From Confluentibacter sediminis (lineage in GTDB: Bacteria; Bacteroidota; Bacteroidia; Flavobacteriales; Flavobacteriaceae), in NCBI RefSeq assembly GCF_003258355.1, contig NZ_QKPO01000004.1, positions 62,001 through 126,000 on the forward strand: a DNA stretch of 64,000 nucleotides, in the 5' to 3' direction. Of the stretch, positions 1 to 8,509 are shown piece after piece; positions within the stretch are counted from its first letter, which is position 1, and each line of letters starts with the position of its first letter. The notes below the pieces were generated by a model. The model worked only from the letters and a program-made list of their open reading frames with translations. It was not told where the DNA came from and ran no database searches. Position numbers and translations under genes: made by a program.

Positions 1-71
1 CTTAATAGGAATACTATTTTTTTCATTTGAATTCTATATAATATGGTAAGTGCGTAAATATATGTATTATT

Positions 72-1127
72 TTAATTTAAAAGAAGTTCATTCTTCTTAT
101 CAACCAACAAAGTATGTGATTGATTGGCTAATTGCCATGCGGTTGCAAAAATCAAGCGAGTTCGATTTTCTAACAATTGATAATCTATTTTATCTGGAGT
201 ATCGGTAATTTTGTGATAATCCTTATGTTCTCCATTAAAATAAAAAATAACAGGAATACCCTGGGAGGCAAAATTATAATGATCGGACCTGAAATAATAA
301 TGGTTTTCATCATTTTCAGCATTATATCTGTAATCTAAATTTATGTGGCAGAATGCATTATTTACTTTTTCAGAAAGATAGTGAAGTTCTTGGCTGAGTC
401 TATCAGCACCAATTAAATAAACATAATTTTTATTATTTACATGGATATTGTCAACACGACCAATCATATCTATATTAAGGTTGGCAATAGTGTTTTCTAG
501 AGGAAATGCAGGGTTTTGAATGTAATACAATGAACCTCTTGTACCAATTTCTTCCCCAGTTAAATGCAAAAATAAAATACTTCGTTTGGGACCATGTCCT
601 TCCTTTTTGGCTTGATTAAAGGCTTGTGCTATTTCCATAATAGCAACCGTTCCAGAGCCATTATCATCTGCACCATGATAAATATTGCCAATATCATCTT
701 TCCCTAGATGGTCTAAATGCGCCGAAATTATTATAAGTTCATTTGGTTTTTCAGAGCCTTCAATATATGCTAATACGTTTTCAGAAGCTTTAATATTATT
801 TGAGAAGAAAGATTCTGGTATGATTTGGTAATACATGGCCTCTCCAAAAGGAGAGGCTATGTTTTCTTTAATATAATAATCTTTAAGAAACTGAGCTGCT
901 AATTTCTGTCCTTTTTCTCCAGTTTCACGTCCTTCATAGGTATCGGATGAAAACTCATAAAGTTCTTTTTTTAATTCTTGGCTTGTTATAGTTTTTAAAT
1001 AATTTACAACTAATGTACTATCAACAATTTGAATGCCATCTTTAATATTTTGAATTTTAGTGGTGTATTTAGTTGTGGCACAAGTACCAACCAATGCGAA
1101 TGCCGAGAGAATGCAAAGGGTTTTCAT
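72..1127 (-). CDS. M28 family zinc aminopeptidase, exported
   Basis: This 351-aa protein is a metallopeptidase of family M28 that should release N-terminal amino acids from peptides outside the cytoplasm. The expected di-zinc ligands are visible in order: HLDH (H137, D139), GADDNGSG (D154), the catalytic EE pair in TGEEIGTRGS (E192-E193), NIDMIGR (D220) and RSDHYNF (H283). The N-terminus (MKTLCILSAFALVGTC) is hydrophobic and ends in a Cys, so it is a signal peptide and possibly a lipobox, although Thr at -1 is not ideal. It is the last gene of a minus-strand group with the two genes to its right. Family assignment is firm; the substrate cannot be read from sequence. Confidence 0.9.
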   Translation of the reverse strand: MKTLCILSAFALVGTCATTKYTTKIQNIKDGIQIVDSTLVVNYLKTITSQELKKELYEFSSDTYEGRETGEKGQKLAAQFLKDYYIKENIASPFGEAMYYQIIPESFFSNNIKASENVLAYIEGSEKPNELIIISAHLDHLGKDDIGNIYHGADDNGSGTVAIMEIAQAFNQAKKEGHGPKRSILFLHLTGEEIGTRGSLYYIQNPAFPLENTIANLNIDMIGRVDNIHVNNKNYVYLIGADRLSQELHYLSEKVNNAFCHINLDYRYNAENDENHYYFRSDHYNFASQGIPVIFYFNGEHKDYHKITDTPDKIDYQLLENRTRLIFATAWQLANQSHTLLVDKKNELLLN

Positions 1128-1254
1128 GTGTTCTTTAAGGTTGTTTCATGTGTAACTTGCAAATAATCAGTATTTTAAATGGATAAAAACTATTAGAACG
1201 TTCGTTTCATAAAAAATCAAATCCAAATATAAAAAAAACTAAGTAATAAAACGA

Positions 1255-1596
1255 CTACTCTATATTTATATCTTCCAAATCTAAATCTTCCAATTCCTCT
1301 ATTGCTTCTTGCTTAGATTCTACTTCCTTATTAAGGAGTTCTTCAGTATTTTCAACTTCAACTTTAGTGAATATGGCTTTATATATGGTTATTGAAATAG
1401 ATATAATAGTTAGCAAAAAAGTGAATTGGATTATTTTTTTTACATAACCAGCTTTTTTTGATAAGTAAAAGGCAATCAAACCAAAAATCAGAGCCGCTAT
1501 TGCTGGAAATATAGCCAGATTGGAAAGGGGTAACACGGCTAAAATAGTTGTTAATATAGCTGCTATAAGACCTAAAATTATAAATACTTGTTTCAT
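1255..1596 (-). CDS. small membrane protein of unknown function
   Basis: I do not recognise this 113-aa protein. The first 35-40 residues form two closely spaced hydrophobic helices, a third helix lies near residues 55-75, and the last 35 residues are strongly acidic and Glu-rich (ending LEDLDLEDINIE). It starts 12 bases downstream of the DUF3108 gene stop on the same strand, so the two are probably cotranscribed. It is probably an inner-membrane protein with an acidic cytoplasmic tail. Function unknown. Confidence 0.7.
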   Translation of the reverse strand: MKQVFIILGLIAAILTTILAVLPLSNLAIFPAIAALIFGLIAFYLSKKAGYVKKIIQFTFLLTIISISITIYKAIFTKVEVENTEELLNKEVESKQEAIEELEDLDLEDINIE

Positions 1597-1608
1597 AAGT
1601 GGATAAGT

Positions 1609-2373
1609 TTAGTTTTTTAATCCAGAAACGGATTTTATTTTTAGCTCTCCGCTACCAACAGGAATTTTAAATTTCCCATAAACTGGAATTTTGTTTTCGT
1701 CTGCTGTAAGCCATAAAAAATTGCTATTGGTACCCTTAAGTACATCTGGCTGATTTGATCCTATAGCTAATTTGTAACATTCTTTTTTTCCAACAGCTGT
1801 AGGTATTGTCTCTTTCCCTAAATAGGTAAACATACCTTTCATTTCTTCTCTATCAAAAAGTATTGTAAAGGTTTTTTTAGTTCCCACTGGCATATTTTTA
1901 AAGTCAATTAGTCGTAAGCTATATATAGTAGATACAATATCTTTAGTGCCAGTATGTATGGTAAGATTTTTGTTTTCTTCTGGTTTATTTCTTTTGGTTT
2001 GCACAGATTTAACGGTATTGCTTTTTGGGTCAAATGTATACTTCATAGCTTTGTAGTACCTTCCCTCGTTAACATCTCTTTTATGTAGATATGGCTTTAA
2101 ATTATTAGGGTTTACATAGCTTTCATATAAATCTCTAATTTTAAAAAAATTATCCCATTTACTATATGTGGCAGCAGTACATTTTAATCTTAACAATGTT
2201 GCTTTAGAAGTTTTAGCTTCACTAGTTTCCATGGTGACTTCTGCTATATTATTAAGAACACCAGACATATTGTATGAAGCTGTAAATACAAGCTTCTCTG
2301 TTTTACCAACAGCATTGTTCTGAGCCTTAATAGAAATAGTTGTTAAAAAAACAAGGAAGAATATTATACGCAT
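1609..2373 (-). CDS. DUF3108 domain-containing exported protein
   Basis: The preferred start is the ATG at 2373, which gives a 254-aa protein beginning MRIIFFLVFLTTISIKAQ, a clean signal peptide; the longer reading frame adds 14 unlikely residues ahead of it. The mature protein has the look of DUF3108: an N-terminal half with the run EKLVFTASYNMSGVL, a middle stretch describing conversion of a measured quantity (KDIVSTIYSLRLIDF), and a C-terminal beta-rich section with LWLTADENKIPVYGKF. In Bacteroidota these are periplasmic or outer-membrane-associated proteins of unknown function. It leads the minus-strand group that continues to the M28 peptidase. Confidence 0.8.
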   Translation of the reverse strand: MRIIFFLVFLTTISIKAQNNAVGKTEKLVFTASYNMSGVLNNIAEVTMETSEAKTSKATLLRLKCTAATYSKWDNFFKIRDLYESYVNPNNLKPYLHKRDVNEGRYYKAMKYTFDPKSNTVKSVQTKRNKPEENKNLTIHTGTKDIVSTIYSLRLIDFKNMPVGTKKTFTILFDREEMKGMFTYLGKETIPTAVGKKECYKLAIGSNQPDVLKGTNSNFLWLTADENKIPVYGKFKIPVGSGELKIKSVSGLKN

Positions 2374-2491
2374 TTTAAAAAAAATAAAGGTTTTACTACT
2401 GGTAAAATTAATCATTTATCGTGCCGAAATTACAAACCTTTTCGGTCTTATTCTAATTTTTTTATTTTGTGAAATTAGGTTTTTCTATAAC

Positions 2492-2534
2492 TGACATATG
2501 TCATAGTTTTTTTTGATATGTTAATCTATATTTA
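2492..2534 (+). promoter_or_regulatory. CRP/FNR-like palindrome and -7 element ahead of the stress/cyd cluster
   Basis: A perfect 12-bp palindrome TGACATATGTCA lies at 2492-2503. A near-consensus Bacteroidota -7 element TATATTTA (consensus TAnnTTTG) lies at 2527-2534, 24 bases before the universal stress protein ATG. If transcription starts about 7 bases after the -7 box, the palindrome is centred near -43, the usual place for a class II CRP/FNR-type activator. No good -33 TTTG is at the right spacing, which also suits an activator-dependent promoter. The regulator itself is not in the window. Confidence 0.45.
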
Positions 2535-2557
2535 CATGTAATTTTATATTTTCTGAA

Positions 2558-3409
2558 ATGAAAGCCATATTACTTCCTACGGATTTTTCTAAAAATTCTA
2601 TCAATGCCATTGAGTATGCTATGAATATGTTTCAAGATGTAGAGTGTGATTTTTATTTGCTAAATGTTCAAAAAGCATCCTCATTTATTTCCGATGATAT
2701 GATGGCGATGTCTTCTTCAACCACTATTTATGAAACTTTAATTTCGGCGGCTAAAAAATCTATTGAAAATGTCATATCAAAAATAAAAACAAAGTACCAT
2801 AATGAGAAGCATCATTTTCATTCTGTTGTGGATTATGATAATTTGATTGATTCCATTAACCAAATCTGTCAAATCAATAATATAGATTTAATAATTATGG
2901 GAACTAAAGGTGCTTCTGGACTGGAGAAAGCTATTTTTGGAAGCAATACGGTTCATGTGATACAACGCTGTAATGTTTCTGTTCTAGCCATTCCAGACAA
3001 GTGTGTTTATTCTAATTTAGAGGAAATTACATTTACTACCAGTTTTGAAAGTCTATACAATATTGAAGATTTGCAGCCATTAAAAAGTTTGATCACATTA
3101 AATCATAGTCATTTAAGCATTTTGCATATCATATGTGATACTGATTATGCTGAAGAAATGGACAAGGATATTGACTTTTTTCAATCCCATTTTTTCAATC
3201 CAACACTAAAATATATACACTCAACTTCTAATGATCTATTTAAATCTGTTAATCAATATATTGTTGACAACAATGTTAAATTAATAGCGATGGTTAATAA
3301 AAAACATTCGTTTTTTGAACGTTTGTTTGTAACACATTATGTAGAAACCTTTGGTTTTAAAATGCATACTCCTTTTTTGGTTATGAATAAAAAGGAGCAT
3401 ACTTCTTAA
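2558..3409 (+). CDS. universal stress protein, tandem UspA domains
   Basis: This 283-aa cytoplasmic protein carries two UspA-type domains. The first (about 1-147) opens with MKAILLPTDFSKNS and ends with the ATP-binding signature G-x2-G-x9-G-S/T, seen as GTKGASGL...GSN (G115, G118, G128, S129). The second (about 155-280) keeps the fold but its glycine loop is replaced by MVNKKHSFFERLF, so it probably does not bind ATP. In Bacteroidota such proteins often sit with microaerobic respiratory genes, as here, upstream of a cytochrome c, a thioredoxin and cydAB. The gap to the next gene is only 10 bases, so they are likely one operon. Confidence 0.88.
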   Translation: MKAILLPTDFSKNSINAIEYAMNMFQDVECDFYLLNVQKASSFISDDMMAMSSSTTIYETLISAAKKSIENVISKIKTKYHNEKHHFHSVVDYDNLIDSINQICQINNIDLIIMGTKGASGLEKAIFGSNTVHVIQRCNVSVLAIPDKCVYSNLEEITFTTSFESLYNIEDLQPLKSLITLNHSHLSILHIICDTDYAEEMDKDIDFFQSHFFNPTLKYIHSTSNDLFKSVNQYIVDNNVKLIAMVNKKHSFFERLFVTHYVETFGFKMHTPFLVMNKKEHTS

Positions 3410-3419
3410 ATTTATAAAA

Positions 3420-3878
3420 ATGAAAACTATTTCAATAGTTCTTGTCCTTGTTTTATTGTTTATTAATTGTAACAATTCTGATAAAACTTATTATGCAAAA
3501 AATTTAGAGGTAACAAAAAATCAAACGCATCCAGGTAAAAAACTAATGGAAACCAATTGTTATATTTGCCATAATGCTACTACAAGTGAAGCCAACCGAA
3601 TTGCACCGCCTATGATAGCCATTAAAATGCGATATATTAATGGAAATACAACCAAAAAACAGTTTATTGCCAGTATGAAAAATTGGATAAAAAATCCTGT
3701 TGAAAGTAATGTTAAAATGTACGGTGCTGTAAAACGTTTTGGCATCATGCAAAATTTACCATACCCAGAAGACGTTATAGAACAAATTGCAGATTATATG
3801 TTCGATAATGATATAGAACAACCAGAATGGTTTAAAGAGCATTACAATCAAAATAAAGGACAGATGATGCGTCAATAA
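3420..3878 (+). CDS. small c-type cytochrome, probable lipoprotein
   Basis: This 152-aa protein has an N-terminal hydrophobic segment ending LLFINC (C17), a plausible lipobox, followed by a single haem-c site CYICH (C47, C50, H51). The haem-binding domain spans about residues 35-132; M65, M70 or M110 could be the distal ligand. It should be a periplasmic-facing, membrane-anchored electron carrier. It lies 10 bases after the universal stress protein and 10 bases before a thioredoxin, and cydAB follows, so a role in low-oxygen electron transfer is likely. The electron partner is not known from the sequence. Confidence 0.85.
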   Translation: MKTISIVLVLVLLFINCNNSDKTYYAKNLEVTKNQTHPGKKLMETNCYICHNATTSEANRIAPPMIAIKMRYINGNTTKKQFIASMKNWIKNPVESNVKMYGAVKRFGIMQNLPYPEDVIEQIADYMFDNDIEQPEWFKEHYNQNKGQMMRQ

Positions 3879-3888
3879 ATTATAATTT

Positions 3889-4185
3889 ATGAGTCGTTTT
3901 TTAGAAATTATAAATCAAGATAAACCCGTTTTGGTCGATTTTTTTGCTGAATGGTGTGGACCCTGTAAAATGATGGCACCCATATTAAAAGAAGTAAAAG
4001 ATAGTTTAGGAGAAACCGTTTCTATTATAAAAATAGATGTAGACAAAAACCAACCCTTGGCTTCTCAATATCAGGTTAGGGGTGTTCCAACACTTATTCT
4101 TTTTAAAAAAGGGAAACAGCTTTGGAGGCAATCTGGAGTGGTTCAAAAAAATGATTTAATTAGCCTCTTAAATAGTAATAAGTAA
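3889..4185 (+). CDS. thioredoxin
   Basis: This is a 98-aa single-domain thioredoxin without a signal peptide, so it acts in the cytoplasm as a dithiol reductant. The active site is WCGPC (C23, C26) and the cis-proline loop is present as GVPTLILF. It is slightly shorter than E. coli TrxA (109 aa) at the N-terminus. It sits between the cytochrome c lipoprotein and cydA. A companion thioredoxin reductase is not nearby. Confidence 0.93.
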   Translation: MSRFLEIINQDKPVLVDFFAEWCGPCKMMAPILKEVKDSLGETVSIIKIDVDKNQPLASQYQVRGVPTLILFKKGKQLWRQSGVVQKNDLISLLNSNK

Positions 4186-4217
4186 TAAAAGTTACCCGTC
4201 TTTCATTTTTTGTGTTG

Positions 4218-4225
4218 TATTTTTG
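4218..4225 (+). promoter_or_regulatory. candidate -7 promoter element for cydAB
   Basis: TATTTTTG matches the Bacteroidota -7 consensus TAnnTTTG and lies 18 bases before the cydA ATG in the 58-base gap after the thioredoxin gene. No convincing -33 TTTG is seen, so cydAB may be both cotranscribed with the upstream genes and served by this weaker internal promoter. Confidence 0.35.
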
Positions 4226-4243
4226 AAAACAAAATAGTTTCAC

Positions 4244-5575
4244 ATGGAAGACATGCTCTTTTATGATAGAATGCAATTTGCATTTACCATCACATTCCAT
4301 TATTTATTTCCTCAGTTGACCATGGGATTATCATTAATGATAGTCTATTTTAAATGGAAATTCTTAAAGACACAGGTCAAAAAATACAATGATGCTGCAA
4401 AATTCTGGATGAAGATTTTTGCTCTTAATTTTGCGATGGGCGTTGTTACGGGGATTCCTATGGAATTTCAATTTGGAACCAATTGGGCTAAATTCTCGGA
4501 GTTAACAGGTGGTATTATTGGGCAGACGCTGGCTATGGAAGGCATGTTCTCTTTCTTTTTGGAATCTTCTTTTTTGGGACTTTTTATTTTTGGAGAGAAA
4601 TTATTAGGGCATAAACTTCATTTTATCACAGGGTTTTTAGTGTTTCTGGGTTCATGGGCAAGCGGATTTTTAATTATTGCGACCCACTCATGGATGCAAC
4701 ATCCTGTCGGCTACGAAATTTTGGAGAATGGAAAATTTGTATTGAATAATTTCACTGCGTTGTTTACAAATCCATGGTTGTGGCCGTCGTATTTACATAA
4801 TCAAGCCGCATCGTTAGTCACCGCTTCTTTTGTGGTTGCCGCTATTGGAGCATTCTACATTCTAAATAATAAACACCATGAATTTGGAAAATTATTTGTA
4901 AAAACAGGGGTTGTTTTCGGATTGGTATCGAGTATTGTTGTAGCGTTTCCAACAGGGGATATGGTTGCCAAAAACGTGGTAAAACATCAGCCGGTGACTT
5001 TTGCGGCAATGGAAGGTCTTTTTGAAACAGTTGATGGAGGTTCTGAAATTGTACTTATTGGGCAGCCTAATACATTAGAAAAAAAACTAGACAACAAAAT
5101 AGCCGTTCCAAATATATTAAGCTTTTTGACCTATCAAAAATGGGATGCTACCATTAAAGGATTGAATGAATTTGATGAAGATGTATATCCGTCAAATATT
5201 CCAGGCTTGTATTATGCGTATCATATTATGGTGGGATTGGGAACCATCTTTATTGGGTTGTTGTTAATTGCTTCGGTTCAACTATTCAGAAAAAAATTAT
5301 ATAACACCAAGTGGATTTTATGGTCGTTATTGTTTATGTTGCCGTTTCCCTATATAGCCAATACGACAGGTTGGTACACAGCAGAATTAGGTAGGCAGCC
5401 TTGGCTGGTTTATAATTTGCTAAGAACTGCAACAGGAGCATCGCCCACCGTTTCTGCAGGAAATACGTTATTTACGCTATTAGGATTTATTGGATTGTAT
5501 TTATTACTAGGACTTCTTTTTTTATTGCTTGTTGGAAAAATTATCAATAAAGGACCTGAACTTATAAAACACTAA
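4244..5575 (+). CDS. cydA: cytochrome bd quinol oxidase subunit I
   Basis: CydA binds the three haems of cytochrome bd oxidase and oxidises membrane quinol while reducing oxygen to water. The landmarks are present: haem d ligand H19 (TITFHYLF), haem b558 ligands H185 (SYLHNQ) and M329 (YHIMVGLG), the E99/E107 acidic pair (AMEG, LESSF) and the GRQPW motif (383-387). At 443 aa it is shorter than the 522-aa E. coli protein because the C-terminal part of the Q-loop is missing, i.e. it is the short Q-loop type. The stop is one base before the cydB ATG. High-affinity oxygen use fits the stress and cytochrome c genes upstream. Confidence 0.97.
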   Translation: MEDMLFYDRMQFAFTITFHYLFPQLTMGLSLMIVYFKWKFLKTQVKKYNDAAKFWMKIFALNFAMGVVTGIPMEFQFGTNWAKFSELTGGIIGQTLAMEGMFSFFLESSFLGLFIFGEKLLGHKLHFITGFLVFLGSWASGFLIIATHSWMQHPVGYEILENGKFVLNNFTALFTNPWLWPSYLHNQAASLVTASFVVAAIGAFYILNNKHHEFGKLFVKTGVVFGLVSSIVVAFPTGDMVAKNVVKHQPVTFAAMEGLFETVDGGSEIVLIGQPNTLEKKLDNKIAVPNILSFLTYQKWDATIKGLNEFDEDVYPSNIPGLYYAYHIMVGLGTIFIGLLLIASVQLFRKKLYNTKWILWSLLFMLPFPYIANTTGWYTAELGRQPWLVYNLLRTATGASPTVSAGNTLFTLLGFIGLYLLLGLLFLLLVGKIINKGPELIKH

Positions 5576-5576
5576 T

Positions 5577-6653
5577 ATGGAATTATTTTGGTATATTGTT
5601 TTAATGACTATGTTAGCCATTTATGTGATTTTAGATGGTTACGATTTTGGAGCAGGCATCATTCATTTATTTTTTGCTAAAACCGAAAAGGATAAAAAAG
5701 CCATAACTAGTGCTATTGGCCCTTTTTGGGATGCCAATGAAGTTTGGTTAATAGCAGCGGGAGGTGTCTTGTTTTTTGCGTTTCCAACCTTGTACGCCTC
5801 ATCTTTTAGCGGGTTTTATTTGCCTTTGATTATGATTTTATGGCTGCTTGTTTTTAGAGCTATAGGATTGGAATTACGAGGTCAAGTACACAATAAGATG
5901 TGGGAAGCTGTATGGGATAAAGCCTTTGGAATAGCAAGTTTGCTTTTAGCTTTATTTTTCGGTATTGCCTTAGGGAATGTTGTAAGAGGCGTTAATTTAG
6001 GTATGGTAACTAATGGTGTTTCTACGCAAGAAGCCCATTATTTCTTTTTGCCACTTTGGAATCCAACATTTAGTCCACAAGCAGAACATTTAGGAATCAT
6101 CGATTGGTTTACTTTATTATTGGGAGTTATAGGCGTTGTAGCATTAACCATTCATGGTGCCAACTGGATTATTTTTAAAACGAATTCCAGTTTAAATGCA
6201 ACGCTTAAAAAAGTAGTGTTTGTTTTAAATTTGGCACTTTTAGCACTTATAATATGTTCATTGTTAATTTGGCATATTATAGAGCCTAAACCATTCCATA
6301 ATTTTTTTAAGCATCTTTGGTTATTTATTTTTCCAATCATTTTTTTTATTGGGCATTTTGGGTTATTTAAAGTTAAAGCATTTAAAAAGGATGGAATGGG
6401 ATTTTTCTTCTCTTCACTATTTCTTTTTGGAGGCATCACCTCTACAGTAGCATCTATATTCCCTAAAGTATTACCTTCCACAAACGACGTGAATCCAGAT
6501 TTAACCATTTATAATGTCGCTGCCGATGATTATGGTTTGTCAGTAGGAATATATTGGTTTATAGTGGCCATTGTTTTAGTGATTATTTATTTTACCATTC
6601 AATATAAAGTTTTCAAAGGTAAAATGGACGATGTGGGGTATGGTGAACATTGA
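5577..6653 (+). CDS. cydB: cytochrome bd quinol oxidase subunit II
   Basis: This 358-aa integral membrane protein begins MELFWYIVLMTMLAIYVILDGYD, the usual CydB opening with the conserved DGYDFG. The next conserved block, GPFWDANEVWL, follows at about residues 48-58. Eight to nine hydrophobic helices follow. It pairs with CydA to form the bd oxidase. No cydX-like peptide is directly adjacent, although a 49-codon membrane ORF lies 290 bases downstream. The gene ends the cyd operon, and no strong terminator hairpin follows it. Confidence 0.96.
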   Translation: MELFWYIVLMTMLAIYVILDGYDFGAGIIHLFFAKTEKDKKAITSAIGPFWDANEVWLIAAGGVLFFAFPTLYASSFSGFYLPLIMILWLLVFRAIGLELRGQVHNKMWEAVWDKAFGIASLLLALFFGIALGNVVRGVNLGMVTNGVSTQEAHYFFLPLWNPTFSPQAEHLGIIDWFTLLLGVIGVVALTIHGANWIIFKTNSSLNATLKKVVFVLNLALLALIICSLLIWHIIEPKPFHNFFKHLWLFIFPIIFFIGHFGLFKVKAFKKDGMGFFFSSLFLFGGITSTVASIFPKVLPSTNDVNPDLTIYNVAADDYGLSVGIYWFIVAIVLVIIYFTIQYKVFKGKMDDVGYGEH

Positions 6654-6872
6654 AATCAAATATGTAAAATCATCTTTTGTATTGATCATTAGTATATAAA
6701 TACCATAGTTTGATATATGGTTATAAGTTAAATATAGCCTTAATATGTCCCTTATAAAATGTGCATAACCATGTTGGTACCCTTTCGATCGCTATCATAA
6801 CAAAAGGTTTATTGGAAAATAACATCCGAACCCTTCAAATAACTAGCTACAGATAGAATAAGCCTGTTTTAA

Positions 6873-6909
6873 ATATTCATGTAAATTCAATTAGAATTCA
6901 CATGAATAT
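6873..6909. repeat. isolated 16-bp inverted repeat
   Basis: Arms at 6873-6888 (ATATTCATGTAAATTC) and 6894-6909 pair at 15 of 16 positions around a 5-base centre; the one mismatch would be a G-U pair in RNA. There is no U-tract, so it is not a standard terminator. It lies in the 545-base stretch between cydB and the efflux operon, which otherwise holds one small ORF and the efflux promoter. It could be a dimeric regulator site or the stem of a structured RNA. Confidence 0.6.
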
Positions 6910-6942
6910 CAGCATCAAACCATTGGCTGATATATGGTGAAA

Positions 6943-7092
6943 ATGCAAAACCCTATTTTTTGGGAATGGATAGTCATTATGTGGACCATGCCTTTTATTT
7001 TAGGGTTTTGTTATAGGCTTATTAACCCAGAAAGGAAGCCCATTAAAAAAGCGAATGGATGGCATAGCACACTTGTAGTCGACCCATTTTAA
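6943..7092 (+). CDS. possible 49-aa single-span membrane protein
   Basis: An ATG-started frame of 49 codons begins MQNPIFWEWIVIMWTMPFIL, one hydrophobic helix, and ends with a basic tail (NPERKPIKKANGWHS). A hydrophobic helix followed by a positive-inside tail is unlikely by chance, so I report it, but I do not recognise the family. It sits between cydB and the tolC-like gene. It is larger than, and unlike, E. coli CydX. It may be a genuine small membrane protein or the end of a decayed gene. Confidence 0.35.
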   Translation: MQNPIFWEWIVIMWTMPFILGFCYRLINPERKPIKKANGWHSTLVVDPF

Positions 7093-7130
7093 ATCACAAA
7101 AAGAACGATTTTCAATTTTTATACATAAGT

Positions 7131-7179
7131 AGTCCGTAACATAAGTTACCAACTATACTTTTTATCTATCCTAAATTTG
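7131..7179 (+). promoter_or_regulatory. efflux operon promoter with operator-like inverted repeat
   Basis: A consensus -7 box TAAATTTG (TAnnTTTG) at 7172-7179 is 19 bases before the tolC-like ATG. Just upstream, AGTCCGTAAC (7131-7140) and GTTACCAACT (7145-7154) form an inverted repeat with a perfect GTAAC/GTTAC core and 8 of 10 matches overall. It covers the -33 region, where a TetR-type repressor would block transcription. Many Bacteroidota efflux operons of this type have a tetR gene at this spot; none is present here. Confidence 0.45.
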
Positions 7180-7198
7180 TCATGTAAAATTTAAAACA

Positions 7199-8509
7199 AT
7201 GAACAAATTATACACTATAACAGTTGGTTTTTTTAGCTTTTTATCTGTCATCAATGCTCAAGAGATTATTAAAATTTCCAAACAAGAGGTTTTAAGTAGG
7301 GTAGCAGAAGACAACCAAACTATTAAAATTTCTAATGAAGATTTTAATGCGGCTAGAGCAGATTATAGACAAACCAACGCCATTTTTTTACCACATATCA
7401 CGGTATCTCATACAGGCATTTCTACAACCAATCCTTTAATGGCTTTTGGTTCAAAATTAAATCAAGGTATATTGACGGCTGCTGATTTTGATCCAACATT
7501 GTTGAACAATCCAAAACAAACCCAAAATTTTGCAACATTAATCGAAGTAAAACAACCATTGATTAATATGGATGGTTTTTTACAACGTAAAGCAGCTAAA
7601 AGTAAGATGGAGGCTATGACTTTACAAACCGAGAGAACGACGGATTATTTGGTTTTTGAAGTGGATAAAGCTTACATGCAGTTGCAATTGGCTTATAAAT
7701 TAGTGGACGTTATGGAGAAAGCACTTAAAGCTGCCGAATCCAATAAAAAATTAGCTGATAACAGTTTTAAACAAGGTTATTTACAACGTGCCGATGTGTT
7801 GGCTGTAGAAGTAAGGGTTACAGAGGTTAAAAACCAACTGCAAACGGCTAAAAGTAATGTGGAGAACGCATCCAATTACTTGTCTTTTTTGATGAATGAT
7901 ACCCATAGTACCATTTACAAACCTGCTGATAGTTTGATGATTGATAATCTGTATGCAGAGGTTTCTTCTCAAATTTCAACCGAACGTTCAGACATTAAAG
8001 CCATGCAATTAGCTTCACATGCTTATGAAAGTATGCACAAGGCAGATCATATGAGCTTTTTGCCAACCTTAAATGCTTTTGGAAGTTACGAACTGTATGA
8101 TGATAAAGCGTTTCAAGCTGACGCCAGTGGGTATGTAGTGGGGGCACAGTTAAGCTGGACTATTTTAGATGGTACTAAACGTTTCGGAAAATCACAAAAA
8201 AGTAAGGCGGATTATGAAAAGTCTAAACTGCAATACGAACAATATGTGTCGCAAAGTCAGTTAGAATTAAATAAAGCCAAACGTATGTTTATAGATGCCG
8301 AAAATAAATTAAAGCTTACAAAATTGGCGATGGAGCAATCTCAAGAATCATTAAGGATTAGAACGAACCGTTTTGAAGAAGGCCTAGAAAAAACATCCGA
8401 TTTATTAATAACCGAAACACAATTTGCACAAAAACAATTAGAATATTATCAAACCATTTTTGAGTATAACTATGCCCAAGCATATTTAAATTTTTTAACT
8501 AAAGCCTAA
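7199..8509 (+). CDS. TolC-family outer membrane efflux protein
   Basis: This 436-aa protein has a signal peptide (cleavage after VINAQ) followed by two outer-membrane-efflux repeats made of long amphipathic helices rich in Ala, Lys, Gln and Glu (about residues 30-235 and 240-430). It would form the trimeric outer-membrane channel of a tripartite pump. Its stop codon shares one base with the start of the membrane fusion gene (TAATG), so translation is probably coupled. The RND pump gene follows. The exported substrate is not evident. Confidence 0.92.
   Translation: MNKLYTITVGFFSFLSVINAQEIIKISKQEVLSRVAEDNQTIKISNEDFNAARADYRQTNAIFLPHITVSHTGISTTNPLMAFGSKLNQGILTAADFDPTLLNNPKQTQNFATLIEVKQPLINMDGFLQRKAAKSKMEAMTLQTERTTDYLVFEVDKAYMQLQLAYKLVDVMEKALKAAESNKKLADNSFKQGYLQRADVLAVEVRVTEVKNQLQTAKSNVENASNYLSFLMNDTHSTIYKPADSLMIDNLYAEVSSQISTERSDIKAMQLASHAYESMHKADHMSFLPTLNAFGSYELYDDKAFQADASGYVVGAQLSWTILDGTKRFGKSQKSKADYEKSKLQYEQYVSQSQLELNKAKRMFIDAENKLKLTKLAMEQSQESLRIRTNRFEEGLEKTSDLLITETQFAQKQLEYYQTIFEYNYAQAYLNFLTKA

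Noticed and set aside
1196-1203. Palindrome GAACGTTC upstream of the M28 peptidase gene, as an operator
   Set aside because: It is only 8 bases with no matching second site or convincing -7 box close by, so chance cannot be excluded.
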